64,000 nucleotides of DNA, from the NCBI RefSeq assembly GCF_900110245.1, contig NZ_FOCZ01000002.1:248001-312000 (forward strand). The letters are read 5' to 3'. The notes below the pieces were generated by a model that did not search any database, was not told the DNA's origin, and was given only the letters and a program-made list of their open reading frames with translations. A program made the position numbers and the translations under genes. This stretch comes from Niastella yeongjuensis (GTDB lineage Bacteria; Bacteroidota; Bacteroidia; Chitinophagales; Chitinophagaceae). Of this stretch, positions 1 to 9,984 are shown piece by piece; positions within the stretch are counted from its first letter, which is position 1, and each line of letters opens with the position of its first letter.

Positions 1-258
1 GCAGCCGATGATAAGTTTTATGGCGAAGAAAATGAATGGCTGATCACTTATTGTAAAGACATGCTGAAACAACAGCATTACGATTACCTGGTATTCGGGC
101 ACCGGCACCTGCCCATTGATTTCACCTTAAAGGGCGGCAGCCGGTATATTAACCTGGGCGACTGGATCAGATATTATACCTATGCGGTTTTTGATGGAGA
201 TCAGCTAACCCTTACCACCCGTTATCCTGAACTTGAAAACAAAATCGTACGCCATTAG
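1..258 (+). CDS. UDP-2,3-diacylglucosamine diphosphatase-like phosphoesterase (3' part)
   Basis: This is the C-terminal 85 codons of a calcineurin-type metallophosphoesterase; the reading frame is open from base 1, so the 5' end lies outside the window. The visible part holds a GHRH motif (metal-binding histidines, as in the GHxH block of this superfamily) followed by an NLGDW motif, a combination typical of LpxH-family enzymes that cleave UDP-2,3-diacylglucosamine in lipid A synthesis. LpxH acts at the inner face of the cytoplasmic membrane. The stop codon overlaps the GTG start of the next gene (TAGTG), which suggests translational coupling. The N-terminal metal ligands are not visible, so the exact substrate is inferred from the C-terminal motifs only. 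Confidence 0.75.
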   Translation, partial: AADDKFYGEENEWLITYCKDMLKQQHYDYLVFGHRHLPIDFTLKGGSRYINLGDWIRYYTYAVFDGDQLTLTTRYPELENKIVRH

Positions 259-1073
259 TGGTTCGCATACTGATCATATTAACTTCTTTTTTGTACTGCT
301 GTAAAACCGCCTGCGCACAAACAGCTGATACTACCTTTATTTTTAATAAACTGGCCGGCCAACAGGTAACCGATTTTACGGTTGATAACCTCGGCAATCT
401 GTATATTCTGAATAATACCGGACAAATAAAAAAGATGGGGCCGGCAGGTGATTCTATTGCAGTATTTAATAATGTGCGGCAATATGGAAAACTGTACCTG
501 ATAGATGTTACCAATCCATTGCGCGTATTGTTGTACTTCCGCGACTTTGGTACCATCGTTGTGTTGGACCGGTTTTTGAACCCCCGGGCAACTATTGATC
601 TTCGAAAACAACAGTTGTTTCAGGTAAATGCCATTGGCCAGTCGTACGATAATAATATTTGGGTATATGATGAATTGGAGAGCAAACTGAAGCGGGTGGC
701 TGAAGATGGCCGGGTGCTCGATCAAACGACCGATTTCAGGATGATCGTAGATACTGCCCCTTCACCCCAGTTCATTGTTGACCAGAACCGGTTGGTATAT
801 TTATACGATTCGTTGAAGGGCGTTTATATGTTTGATTATTACGGAGCCTATAAAAACCGGATTCAATTAAAGGGCTGGACGGATTTTACCGTTATTGGCA
901 ATGCCATTTATGGCCGGGATGCCAATATGTTGTATCGTTATGAAGCCGGTACCTTGAATTTGCAAAACTACCCCATACCTGCAGCCATGCGGGATGCACA
1001 AAAAATAAAGATCATGCCCGGTAATTTATATGTGCTGCGTAACAACCGCCTGGAGGTGTTTTCTTATCACTGA
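258..1073 (+). CDS. Secreted beta-propeller-like hypothetical protein
   Basis: A 271-residue protein of unknown function. It begins with an N-terminal signal peptide (hydrophobic core ILIILTSFLYCC, predicted cleavage near ACAQ-T). The rest is rich in short beta-strand repeats of the type 'NLGNLYILNNTGQIKK' and 'DNNIWVYDELESKLKRV', which resemble NHL/WD-like propeller blades in secreted Bacteroidota proteins. The GTG start at 258 overlaps the stop of the LpxH-like gene by one base and is the only start in this frame that keeps the signal peptide. Coupling to an LpxH-like gene suggests co-expression and perhaps an envelope role, but no enzymatic motif is visible. Export and fold are inferred from sequence character. 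Confidence 0.6.
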   Translation: MVRILIILTSFLYCCKTACAQTADTTFIFNKLAGQQVTDFTVDNLGNLYILNNTGQIKKMGPAGDSIAVFNNVRQYGKLYLIDVTNPLRVLLYFRDFGTIVVLDRFLNPRATIDLRKQQLFQVNAIGQSYDNNIWVYDELESKLKRVAEDGRVLDQTTDFRMIVDTAPSPQFIVDQNRLVYLYDSLKGVYMFDYYGAYKNRIQLKGWTDFTVIGNAIYGRDANMLYRYEAGTLNLQNYPIPAAMRDAQKIKIMPGNLYVLRNNRLEVFSYH

Positions 1074-1126
1074 TTGCTTTCCTGATATTGTAACTAATTT
1101 GTAGACCGATTACTTTTTAAAGTTTA

Positions 1127-1134
1127 TAACTTTG
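1127..1134 (+). promoter_or_regulatory. Bacteroidota -7 promoter box (TAACTTTG)
   Basis: Exact match to the TAnnTTTG consensus, 28 bases before the mechanosensitive channel start. It predicts a transcription start near 1139 and a leader of about 25 nt. Confidence 0.6.
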
Positions 1135-1162
1135 AAAAGTTTAAAGCCACCGAATATTTTAA

Positions 1163-2248
1163 ATGGGATCTTTTTTAGATAAGGTTATCCTCGACAATTC
1201 TATTAGAAGCTACCTGATAGTAGCGGGTTCATTACTGCTTATATTTTTGTTCAAGCGATTATTATCGCGCTACGTGGCAGGGGTATTATTTGCTATTGTG
1301 GGGCGTGTAGTACGCGGGGTTGACAGAACTTCATTTATAAAACTGGTGGTTTCGCCGCTGGAAGTGTTCCTGCTTGTTTTACTAAGTTTAATTGTCTTCA
1401 ATAAACTCACTTTTCCGCAGAACCTTAATGTTGATATATACAAATTCAATGTACGTGAGTTTGTTGATGCCATTTCCATCATTGTATTAATCATTGTGTT
1501 TATATGGTTGTTGCTGCGGATCATGGACTTTATTGCAATGATCCTGCATCACCGGGCCGATCAGACAGCTGATGCAGCCGATAACCAGCTGATAGTCTTC
1601 TTCAAGGATTTCTTTAAAGTGGTGCTGGTGATTTTTGGCATTTTGCTGATCCTGAAATTCGCCTTTCATTATAACATCAGCAATCTGCTAACGGGGTTGA
1701 GCATCGCTACGGCAGCCATTGCGTTGGCAACACGCGAAAGCCTGGAGAACCTGATCGCTTCCTTTATTATCTTTTTCGACAGACCGTTTACCATGGGCGA
1801 CCAGGTAAAGGTGCACGATATTACCGGTACTGTAGAACGCATTGGATTACGCAGCACCCGCATAAGAACCGATCAAAAAACCTATGTTTCGGTTCCCAAT
1901 AAACAAATGGTGGATAGTATACTCGATAACCTGTCACTGCGTACCCAGCGGCGTGCATTTGTACAGTTGAAACTACATGCCGATACGCCACATGATGCCG
2001 TGAACCAGTTTGTTTTACGGGTTAAAAACTATTTAACCCAACGAAAAGATAAGGTTGAGAATTTTAACGTGTTCCTCTCAGACATTCAGGAGAATGCATT
2101 CGTTATTCATGTTGAATTTTTTGCGGCACCTATACCTATAGCAGATTTTAATGAGCTGCGTCAGCAGGTAAACCTCATGCTGATAAACCTTATGGGTGAA
2201 ATAAATATCAGGCTGGCTACGAAAGAAGATGGGAAACAAGTAGTGTAA
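1163..2248 (+). CDS. MscS-family small-conductance mechanosensitive channel
   Basis: A 361-residue inner-membrane protein. Hydrophobic segments lie at about residues 17-34, 60-79, 102-127 and 151-168, followed by the pore helix and beta domain. The region from about 176 to 218 (LTGLSIATAAIALATRESLE, then a DRPFTMGDQV block) is the MscS signature, with the small-residue pore helix leading into the cytoplasmic beta-sandwich. Members open under membrane tension and release solutes on osmotic downshock. The ATG follows a TAnnTTTG promoter box. The gene ends 17 bases before the convergent small secreted-protein gene. Family assignment is firm; gating properties cannot be read from sequence. Confidence 0.93.
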   Translation: MGSFLDKVILDNSIRSYLIVAGSLLLIFLFKRLLSRYVAGVLFAIVGRVVRGVDRTSFIKLVVSPLEVFLLVLLSLIVFNKLTFPQNLNVDIYKFNVREFVDAISIIVLIIVFIWLLLRIMDFIAMILHHRADQTADAADNQLIVFFKDFFKVVLVIFGILLILKFAFHYNISNLLTGLSIATAAIALATRESLENLIASFIIFFDRPFTMGDQVKVHDITGTVERIGLRSTRIRTDQKTYVSVPNKQMVDSILDNLSLRTQRRAFVQLKLHADTPHDAVNQFVLRVKNYLTQRKDKVENFNVFLSDIQENAFVIHVEFFAAPIPIADFNELRQQVNLMLINLMGEINIRLATKEDGKQVV

Positions 2249-2265
2249 ACTAAAGAATTTCTCCC

Positions 2266-2796
2266 CTATAGCCGCTTTAAAGTAAACTTGCTTTGTTTAA
2301 AACCCGGTTCTTCAGAAGGTATCTCGATGGTCATTTGAGTGGTTTGTAAAGAGTGCACTTTCAATGACATGGTACGGTAGGCTTTAGAAAGGCCATCGAA
2401 GCTGGTTAACACAATGGTTGTGTTGTTAGGCCCCATTGCATAAGTGCCTTTGAATTGGGCGCTGTTTTCGGTATTGCCACTCCATAAAAAAGATTTGTCT
2501 TTGTTGAACGCAAGTTTAAAGCGAATGGTTTCGGCAGCAGATAATACTTTTCTAAGTTCCTGTCTTATACGTATGCTGTCTGCCTTTAAAACACCAGGTA
2601 GTTTGTTCTTTTGTTTGTAGTTCTCAACCATATATCGGAAGCTGGCAAGGGTGTCCTGAAAATCGAGCAGGCGGTCGGTAGTTTCCCAACGGGTTACGTA
2701 CCAGATGCCGTTGATGGATGTTTCATTCACGGCGGTTTGTGCATGGGTGTGATACTGGCAAATCAGGGTAAGAACTATTAGCAGATATTTCCACAT
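2266..2796 (-). CDS. Small secreted protein, possibly lipocalin-like
   Basis: A 176-residue hypothetical protein with an N-terminal signal peptide (YLLIVLTLICQYHTHAQ, cleavage likely after HAQ). The mature part starts with an 'INGIWYVTRWETTDR' segment and later has alternating strands (FKGTYAMGPNNTTIVLTSF, KQSKFTLKRL) reminiscent of Bacteroidota lipocalin-like domains, in which a GxW-type motif opens the barrel. The similarity is weak and by eye only. It lies 103 bases downstream of the MerR-type regulator on the same strand and could share its transcript, and it converges with the mechanosensitive channel gene. No catalytic motif is seen. Confidence 0.55.
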   Translation of the reverse strand: MWKYLLIVLTLICQYHTHAQTAVNETSINGIWYVTRWETTDRLLDFQDTLASFRYMVENYKQKNKLPGVLKADSIRIRQELRKVLSAAETIRFKLAFNKDKSFLWSGNTENSAQFKGTYAMGPNNTTIVLTSFDGLSKAYRTMSLKVHSLQTTQMTIEIPSEEPGFKQSKFTLKRL

Positions 2797-2898
2797 AGAG
2801 GGTAGTGTTGTTACATGGAATTTACAGATTTTTCGCTATGTGCCATAATAACTTTTCACCTCACATATTGAGTATTAATTACATAGTGAATTATTCTA

Positions 2899-3474
2899 CT
2901 ACAAAGCAGCTTTTATTTCAAGTAAAAATCCTTTTAATGATTGCAGGGATTGAATCATCTCAAAATGTTCTTTTGCTTTGGAGCTTTTCTTCAGGAAATC
3001 TTTCGCCCCTTCGATGGTGAGTTTGCGACGGCGCAGCAGGTCATAAATAAGCTCCAGGTTTTTTATGTCAATTGGTCTGAAATGGCGGTCGCCTTTACGG
3101 TTTTTGCGGGGTTGAATGATATCGAATTCATTCTCCCAAAAACGAAGCAACGACTGGTTTACGCCAAACATATCGGCTACTTCTCCAATGGAATAATACT
3201 GGCGTTGAAAAAGGGTTTCGTCATCAGGGATGTTTACCAGGTCAGCCTCGGCATCGAGGGCCTTGAGCGATTTACGGCCCCTGGTGGACTTTTTTACCGG
3301 AGTTACGACAGATTCTGCTAAAGGCGTTTCCGCCTCGGTTTCCGGGGTTTTAATCGGTTCAGGGTCTGTTTTCAATGACTTTACCCTTACCCCCACAGAG
3401 GCTGCATTTTCCTGTTCTGCGGGCACTTCACTGCTGAACTCAAAAGTAATCTGGGAGTAGTTGCGGTTGTCCAT
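2899..3474 (-). CDS. MerR-family transcriptional regulator with long N-terminal extension
   Basis: A 191-residue regulator. Residues 1-85 are acidic/Pro-Thr-rich and look disordered, with a basic patch (KKSTRGRKS). Residues 93-165 form a MerR-type winged-helix domain: YYSIGEVADMFGVNQSLLRFWE, then IQPRKNRKGDRHFRPIDIKN. The short C-terminal helix lacks an obvious ligand-binding domain. I chose the ATG at 3474 over an in-frame start at 3543 because the extra 23 residues are unlike the family and would overlap a candidate promoter box at 3527-3534. The gene is divergent from gyrB. A perfect 10-bp inverted repeat (3532-3559) in the intergenic region is a candidate operator. The target genes are unknown. 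Confidence 0.85.
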   Translation of the reverse strand: MDNRNYSQITFEFSSEVPAEQENAASVGVRVKSLKTDPEPIKTPETEAETPLAESVVTPVKKSTRGRKSLKALDAEADLVNIPDDETLFQRQYYSIGEVADMFGVNQSLLRFWENEFDIIQPRKNRKGDRHFRPIDIKNLELIYDLLRRRKLTIEGAKDFLKKSSKAKEHFEMIQSLQSLKGFLLEIKAAL

Positions 3475-3526
3475 AAATCCAATTGATAACCTGGTAAAAT
3501 TGTATAAGCTATCAAATATCGTGCAG

Positions 3527-3534
3527 TAAAGATA
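3527..3534 (-). promoter_or_regulatory. Candidate -7 box for the MerR gene (TATCTTTA)
   Basis: One mismatch to TAnnTTTG on the minus strand, about 50 bases before the start at 3474. It overlaps the edge of the inverted repeat at 3532-3559. Confidence 0.35.
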
Positions 3535-3559
3535 CACCGGCAAAAAAACGCCGGTGTAT
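3532..3559. repeat. Perfect 10-bp inverted repeat between MerR gene and gyrB
   Basis: Arms ATACACCGGC (3532-3541) and GCCGGTGTAT (3550-3559) flank an A-rich 8-base spacer. There is no T-run after the stem, so it is not an obvious terminator. Its position over the candidate MerR promoter and its dyad symmetry make an autoregulatory operator plausible. Confidence 0.6.
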
Positions 3560-3698
3560 GGAACTTATCAACTATTCTGGAACAATGTGGAAAACCTGGG
3601 CTTCTATCCTTTAAAACACAGGCTGTTGGCGGATTTCAGGCTTGTAAAAAAGTTCATAAAAAGGGGCATTAAATGAGGTTAAACCCTTTTATTTTCAG

Positions 3699-3706
3699 TA
3701 AATTTG
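3699..3706 (+). promoter_or_regulatory. -7 promoter box for gyrB (TAAATTTG)
   Basis: Exact TAnnTTTG match 46 bases before the gyrB ATG at 3752. It predicts a leader of about 40 nt. Confidence 0.6.
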
Positions 3707-3715
3707 CAGGATTAA

Positions 3716-5731
<2,016 letters not shown>

Positions 5732-5751
5732 ATAGCATATTTATATTTATG

Positions 5752-5797
5752 AAAATGTGCAAATGAAATACAAATTCATTTGCACATTTTGTTTTTT
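5752..5797 (+). terminator. Rho-independent terminator after gyrB
   Basis: Perfect 16-bp stem (5752-5767 with 5775-5790), 7-base loop, then a GTTTTTTAG tail. It starts 21 bases after the gyrB stop. Confidence 0.85.
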
Positions 5798-6004
5798 AGC
5801 GCATAGGCCACCGTTAGTAAAGACACTATTGAACGGTAGTGATTTTTACCAGCAGGTTTGTTATTAATGTTGCTGTTACATATTCTAAATCAATGCTAAA
5901 GGAGGGTAATACAAAAAAGGCGTATATTTAAACCCTGTTTTAATGTTCTGGCTAAGATTTTGTAAGACTAGATCAACTTTTTTATTATTATACTAACCAA
6001 GTAA

Positions 6005-6223
6005 ATGAACCAAATTATGTCTGAAATTACACTCACTGCATACAACGTAAAAACAAAAGAGAAAGGTGTTCCCATTCAGGATGCGGTTATTACAAAAACT
6101 GCAAAAGGTGCTTATATGGCACAAGGACACGATGGTAAAGGAAATAAATTAACCACCTTATTGGGCGAGGCAAAAGCATTGGAAGCTATTAAAGCCGGTA
6201 TTGCAAAACAAGGCTGGGAGTAA
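6005..6223 (+). CDS. Small hypothetical protein (72 residues)
   Basis: A short ORF with normal Bacteroidota codon use. The protein starts MNQIMSEITLTAYNVKTKEK, carries a mid-segment rich in Lys/Gly (TKTAKGAYMAQGHDGKGNK) and ends with an amphipathic Ala/Lys helix (GEAKALEAIKAGIAKQGWE). There is no signal peptide or membrane segment, so it is probably cytoplasmic. An alternative start is the Met at codon 5 (6017). It stands alone between the gyrB terminator and a bidirectional terminator, so it is probably a single-gene transcript. I do not recognise the family; its compact, low-complexity-free sequence suggests a real gene. Confidence 0.6.
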   Translation: MNQIMSEITLTAYNVKTKEKGVPIQDAVITKTAKGAYMAQGHDGKGNKLTTLLGEAKALEAIKAGIAKQGWE

Positions 6224-6250
6224 AATTAATAGATCAGTCAGTATAGAAAG

Positions 6251-6291
6251 TAAGTCAAATGAGCCAATTAATATGTGACTCATTTGACTTA
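6251..6291. terminator. Bidirectional hairpin terminator
   Basis: Perfect 13-bp inverted repeat TAAGTCAAATGAG (6251-6263) with CTCATTTGACTTA (6279-6291), loop of 15 bases, A/T-rich flanks. It lies between the converging 72-residue ORF and the DUF1501 gene. Confidence 0.65.
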
Positions 6292-6323
6292 TTTGAAAGT
6301 AAATCACAACCTTATTGGGCTGA

Positions 6324-7523
6324 TCAAATAAAGTTCAGGTATTCGTATTGGTTGCCTAGTATCTTTCTATCATCTGCCTGCAGCCATTTATTCAGGATTG
6401 TTGCGTACACATTTTTGAAATCTACTTTGTATTTAAGATCTCCTTCCTGCAGATCCGCCAGATCTGGCATTGCATTTAACACTCCCTTTTGTTGTAATCC
6501 ACCACTTATCAGAAACATATTATTAGCAGTACCATGATCGGTGCCACCACTTGCGTTTTGTGATACACGACGCCCGAATTCTGAAAAGGTCATCAGCATT
6601 ACATCCTGAAAACGATTATTGGCTTTGAGGTCTTTCACAAATGCGGCAATAGCATCATTCATTTCTGCAAACAATCTTTTTTGCTGACCTTCCTGTCCTA
6701 CGTGTGTATCAAAACTTCCCAGTGATAAATAGTATACTTTAGTGTTGATATCGGAAAATATAAGACTGGCAATTGTTTTCAGGCTGTTGCCCATATCTGT
6801 TTTCGGATATTCGGTATTGCTTGGGTGAAGCCGACTTTGCTTATAAATGTAATCGACACTGCTTACCGTTTCGGCCATTGTCTTGTATAAATAGTCAACC
6901 GGTTTTTCATCAGTATCAGCAGTATGACTGGCAGCTACTTCTTTAAAGTATTTTTCGTTCGATGAGTTGAACAGGCGGCGTGGATCTTTCATCGCCAGTC
7001 CTTTTACATGTTCCCCCTTCATGGCCAAACTTAATACATCATCTATTTCCAATGCCTGAGTAGGTTTGTCGCAGCCTGCACATTGAGCATCGAGATAGCG
7101 GCCTAACCAGCCGGTGTAAACATATTCATTGCTATTGCTGGCACTGTGCCAGATATCCATACTTCTAAAGTGTGATCTGTCTGGGTTGGGATAACCTACG
7201 CTGTTCAAAATGCCCAGGCTGCCATCACTATACAGGTCTTTAAAACCAGTTAAGGCCGGATGCAAGCCTACTTCGTCTGTTACTAATAAAGCCTGTTCTT
7301 TGGTAATACCCAGCCGCGGGCGTGATTTATAATAAATGTCGTTACGTACAGGTATTACGGTATTCAATCCATCGTTACCCCCGCTTAATTGCAAAACCAC
7401 CACCACTTTATTCCCTTGCGGAACCAATGCCGGTTTTTCAAATGCCTTTAAAAACTTTGGCAGCATCATCGATGCGGTAGCGAGGGAACCTAGTTGGATA
7501 AATTCTTTACGTTTTATAAGCAT
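6324..7523 (-). CDS. DUF1501 domain-containing protein
   Basis: A 399-residue exported protein of the DUF1501 family (alkaline-phosphatase-like fold by family knowledge). Conserved blocks are visible: VVVLQLSGGNDGLNTVIP near the N-terminus, HPALTGFKDLYSDGSLGILNSVGYPNPDRSHFRSMDIWH, and near the C-terminus MLMTFSEFGRRVSQNASGGTDHGTANNMFLISGG. The start has a Tat-like element (KRKEFIQLGS followed by a hydrophobic stretch), consistent with export. It lies 66 bases downstream of the DUF1800 gene on the same strand; this pairing is widespread and implies a joint function, whose biochemistry is not established. The gap between the two genes contains three 7-bp tandem units. Confidence 0.9.
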   Translation of the reverse strand: MLIKRKEFIQLGSLATASMMLPKFLKAFEKPALVPQGNKVVVVLQLSGGNDGLNTVIPVRNDIYYKSRPRLGITKEQALLVTDEVGLHPALTGFKDLYSDGSLGILNSVGYPNPDRSHFRSMDIWHSASNSNEYVYTGWLGRYLDAQCAGCDKPTQALEIDDVLSLAMKGEHVKGLAMKDPRRLFNSSNEKYFKEVAASHTADTDEKPVDYLYKTMAETVSSVDYIYKQSRLHPSNTEYPKTDMGNSLKTIASLIFSDINTKVYYLSLGSFDTHVGQEGQQKRLFAEMNDAIAAFVKDLKANNRFQDVMLMTFSEFGRRVSQNASGGTDHGTANNMFLISGGLQQKGVLNAMPDLADLQEGDLKYKVDFKNVYATILNKWLQADDRKILGNQYEYLNFI

Positions 7524-7537
7524 AAAAAAAGTTCGTT

Positions 7538-7558
7538 AGTTTAAAGTTTCAAGTTCCG
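7538..7558 (-). repeat. 7-bp tandem units in the DUF1800-DUF1501 gap
   Basis: Three adjacent units on the plus strand: AGTTTAA, AGTTTCA, AGTTCCG. They belong to the set of degenerate heptamer arrays found at several gene junctions here. Confidence 0.5.
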
Positions 7559-7589
7559 AATTCATGATTCTTCACATCAATAGTCAACA

Positions 7590-9056
7590 TTAGCATAGTT
7601 GATATTCCGGGGTACTCATTAATTGTATAGTAGTACTTTTTATGAAGCTTTCTCTGCTGGATGAATCAATGTATTTGCTTACTATCTTTTCATCAACCGG
7701 GGCAACACCCTGTATGAGGATGCCTGAAATAGCACTCATTAATTTTTCGCGCGGAACTTTTTCAAACTTGTTGAGGTAGGTTTGCCAATCGACTGCAGCA
7801 GAAATAAACTGACCGCCTTTCATGCCCTTTTTCCCCATGCCTTTTCCTTTTCCAACCATATCTTTCATGCCCATCATCTGGTCATCATCGTCTTTGGGGC
7901 TGAGGGCTACCTCATCATTATCGTAAATTAATTGCGGTATGCGAAGCCGGAACATTAAGGAAGAACTGTCGATCCAGTTTTTACCACCAGGCCAGCCGGC
8001 AACATTGGGTGGATAAAACAAGAGTTGCCCTAACAGCCGTTGCAGTAATAATTGCACCTGTTCATTCTCCAATTTCATGGGCAGTACACGGCGAATACCA
8101 ACGATGAGCTCAACCGGCGATTTAATTCGACAGCCGATATTTTTGGCATCGTAAAACCAATCGCTGGTGAAAATATCTTTCATCAATTCCTTGATATCAT
8201 AACTGCTGCTATAAAAACGATCGGCCAGCCACGTTACATGCGTTTCATCAGGCACATCGTTTACGAAGTAGCGATATATTTTGCGGGTAATGTAAGTAGC
8301 CGTTTGTTTGTGTTCCAGTAAAATGTTCAGTACATCATCGCCAGTAAAGTTGCCTGTTTTACCCAGGACGGTCTTTTGTCCGTCATCGTGCTGAAACTTT
8401 TTGAATGCAAATTCCCCGCTGATAGTGGCCCCCCAGCCGGTAAAAGCGCGGGCAGCTTCTTTAATATCGTTTTCAGTGTAGTTGCCACGTCCCATGGTAA
8501 ACAACTCCATTACTTCACGGGCAAAGTTTTCGTTGGGATGACCTTTCCTGTTTTGATTGTTGTTGAGGAAGTTGATCATGGAGGCGCTTTTGCTTACTTC
8601 GCGCAACAGGTCGCCAAAATTACCGAGAGCGTTTTGACGAATGATATCCAGCAGTTGTTGCTGGTAAAGGATATTTAGGTTACGGCTGGCAAAATGCCCG
8701 TGCCAGAACAGGGCCATTTTTTCACGCAGTTGTTGTTCGCTGTTCACCATCTGGTTCAGCCAGGTAACGTTGAGACTTTTAATGTCTTCGCGCGATTGCT
8801 GGCGGCGTTTTCTGCGTTCGGCCTCGTCTTGTTCGCGCTTCTGCCCATTACTCACTTCCTTTATACCCATTACCAGTCCTTTGAGGGCATTATCGGCCAC
8901 ATCGATCATTTCGGGGCCTTTGGCCGATGCTTTAAACAGGGCATTAACATACGATTTATGGGTGGCGGTTGCCAGTTGCTGGTATTCTTCGGCCATTGGG
9001 CCAAAGCCGGCACGCCATAACAGGTGTTGGTTTTTCAACTGGGGTGTTACTATCAT
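7590..9056 (-). CDS. DUF1800 domain-containing protein
   Basis: A 488-residue protein of the DUF1800 family. Typical blocks: HLLWRAGFGPMAEE at the N-terminus, EKMALFWHGHFAS, an NFAREVMELFTMGRGNYTENDIKEAARAFTGW block in the middle, and NVAGWPGGKNWIDSSSL near residue 360. Residues about 387-415 form an unusual insert: a run of Asp followed by Met/Gly/Lys-rich sequence (MMGMKDMVGKGKGMGKKGMK) that is not part of the family core. It is the first gene of a likely two-gene unit with the DUF1501 gene 66 bases downstream. No clear signal peptide is visible. Biochemical role unknown; family membership is clear. Confidence 0.88.
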   Translation of the reverse strand: MIVTPQLKNQHLLWRAGFGPMAEEYQQLATATHKSYVNALFKASAKGPEMIDVADNALKGLVMGIKEVSNGQKREQDEAERRKRRQQSREDIKSLNVTWLNQMVNSEQQLREKMALFWHGHFASRNLNILYQQQLLDIIRQNALGNFGDLLREVSKSASMINFLNNNQNRKGHPNENFAREVMELFTMGRGNYTENDIKEAARAFTGWGATISGEFAFKKFQHDDGQKTVLGKTGNFTGDDVLNILLEHKQTATYITRKIYRYFVNDVPDETHVTWLADRFYSSSYDIKELMKDIFTSDWFYDAKNIGCRIKSPVELIVGIRRVLPMKLENEQVQLLLQRLLGQLLFYPPNVAGWPGGKNWIDSSSLMFRLRIPQLIYDNDEVALSPKDDDDQMMGMKDMVGKGKGMGKKGMKGGQFISAAVDWQTYLNKFEKVPREKLMSAISGILIQGVAPVDEKIVSKYIDSSSRESFIKSTTIQLMSTPEYQLC

Positions 9057-9141
9057 TATGGGACAATTTGCCCTGTGACCACCTCATTTATTAAAAGTTT
9101 AACGAATTGTTTTAAATTAATATGAACTTGATAATTAAAAA

Positions 9142-9165
9142 GGGCCCGCCATTACCGGCGGACCC
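9142..9165 (-). terminator. Terminator after outer-membrane barrel gene
   Basis: On the minus strand a 9-bp GC-rich stem (9157-9165 with 9142-9150, one G-U pair) with a 6-base loop is followed by TTTTTAATTA. It lies 31 bases beyond the stop at 9197. Confidence 0.8.
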
Positions 9166-9196
9166 CCTGAAGGTGAGAATATGTTATCCGTTCGTG

Positions 9197-9862
9197 TTAA
9201 AGTATAAAGCGGCAGCCAACATTGAATTCGACTCTTCCACCAGTTGACACTCCGGCTGTAAACTCGTTGCTTTTATTAATCGTAGGTTCGGAAGTACTTC
9301 CGGCAGGAAGCTCTGTTTTTGATTCACTTTTATTATATGCTATACCCAACAGGTTATTGAATGAAGTTTCCAGATGGAATTTTTTGGTAACGGCAAAGGA
9401 TACACCAGGTGTGACACTCAGCCCGGCAGTCCAGATTTTGTTTGTTAATTTGGAGACCCCATTCGTAACCGAACCATAGATGGAATTTCTTTTTAAGCTA
9501 TTAAAATAGGCATCGGCTTCCCCAAAAATGTATAATCGGGTTACTACAGGAATATACTGGCGTACAAAAAAACCGCCGCCATAGGTATTAGTTTTTTCAC
9601 TCGTTGTCTGCCCATTATATTCCGATTTTCCATGGTTATATAGTAATGAAATTCCTACTACCAGGTTATCTTTAACCACCATGCCTATAGCCGGGTTGAT
9701 GTTAAAGTTATTCGATTTAAAAATGGGGGAATCAACGCCTGATTTGCCTTTGCTATATCCAATACTGCCGCCTACCCATACAGCGCCTTTGCTGATCTGG
9801 GCCCGGGTAGTTACCATAAATGCACAAACGAATACGAGGGAGAGTAAAAGTTTTTGTTTCAT
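9197..9862 (-). CDS. Outer-membrane beta-barrel protein
   Basis: A 221-residue exported protein. The start at 9862 gives a classic signal peptide (MKQKLLLSLVFVCAFMVTTRAQ); the longer in-frame start at 9916 would run through the serS terminator hairpin and is rejected. The mature part has alternating amphipathic strands with turns (GAVWVGGSIGYSKGKSG, NPAIGMVVKDNLVVGISLLYNH, YGGGFFVRQYIPV, VTPGVSFAVTKKFHLETSFNNLLGIAYNKS) and a C-terminal strand ending GCRFIL, as in OmpA-like or porin-type small barrels common in this phylum. It probably sits in the outer membrane; ligand unknown. It is flanked by terminators on both sides, so it is likely monocistronic. Confidence 0.8.
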   Translation of the reverse strand: MKQKLLLSLVFVCAFMVTTRAQISKGAVWVGGSIGYSKGKSGVDSPIFKSNNFNINPAIGMVVKDNLVVGISLLYNHGKSEYNGQTTSEKTNTYGGGFFVRQYIPVVTRLYIFGEADAYFNSLKRNSIYGSVTNGVSKLTNKIWTAGLSVTPGVSFAVTKKFHLETSFNNLLGIAYNKSESKTELPAGSTSEPTINKSNEFTAGVSTGGRVEFNVGCRFIL

Positions 9863-9901
9863 ATTTACTTTGGTTTTTGGTACAGCAAATATGAAAAGCA
9901 A

Positions 9902-9933
9902 AAAGGAAGTATGCACTATTGCACACTTCCTTT
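9902..9933 (-). terminator. Terminator after serS
   Basis: On the minus strand a 14-bp stem with one G-U pair and a 4-base loop is followed by a T-rich tail. It starts about 50 bases beyond the serS stop. Confidence 0.8.
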
Positions 9934-9984
9934 AGCAAAGATTTATGTTAAGAAAATCTGAAGAGAAATTATCGGATATTGCTG

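Noticed and set aside
9863-9916. Upstream start for the outer-membrane barrel gene
   Set aside because: It would run through the serS terminator hairpin and mask a normal signal peptide.
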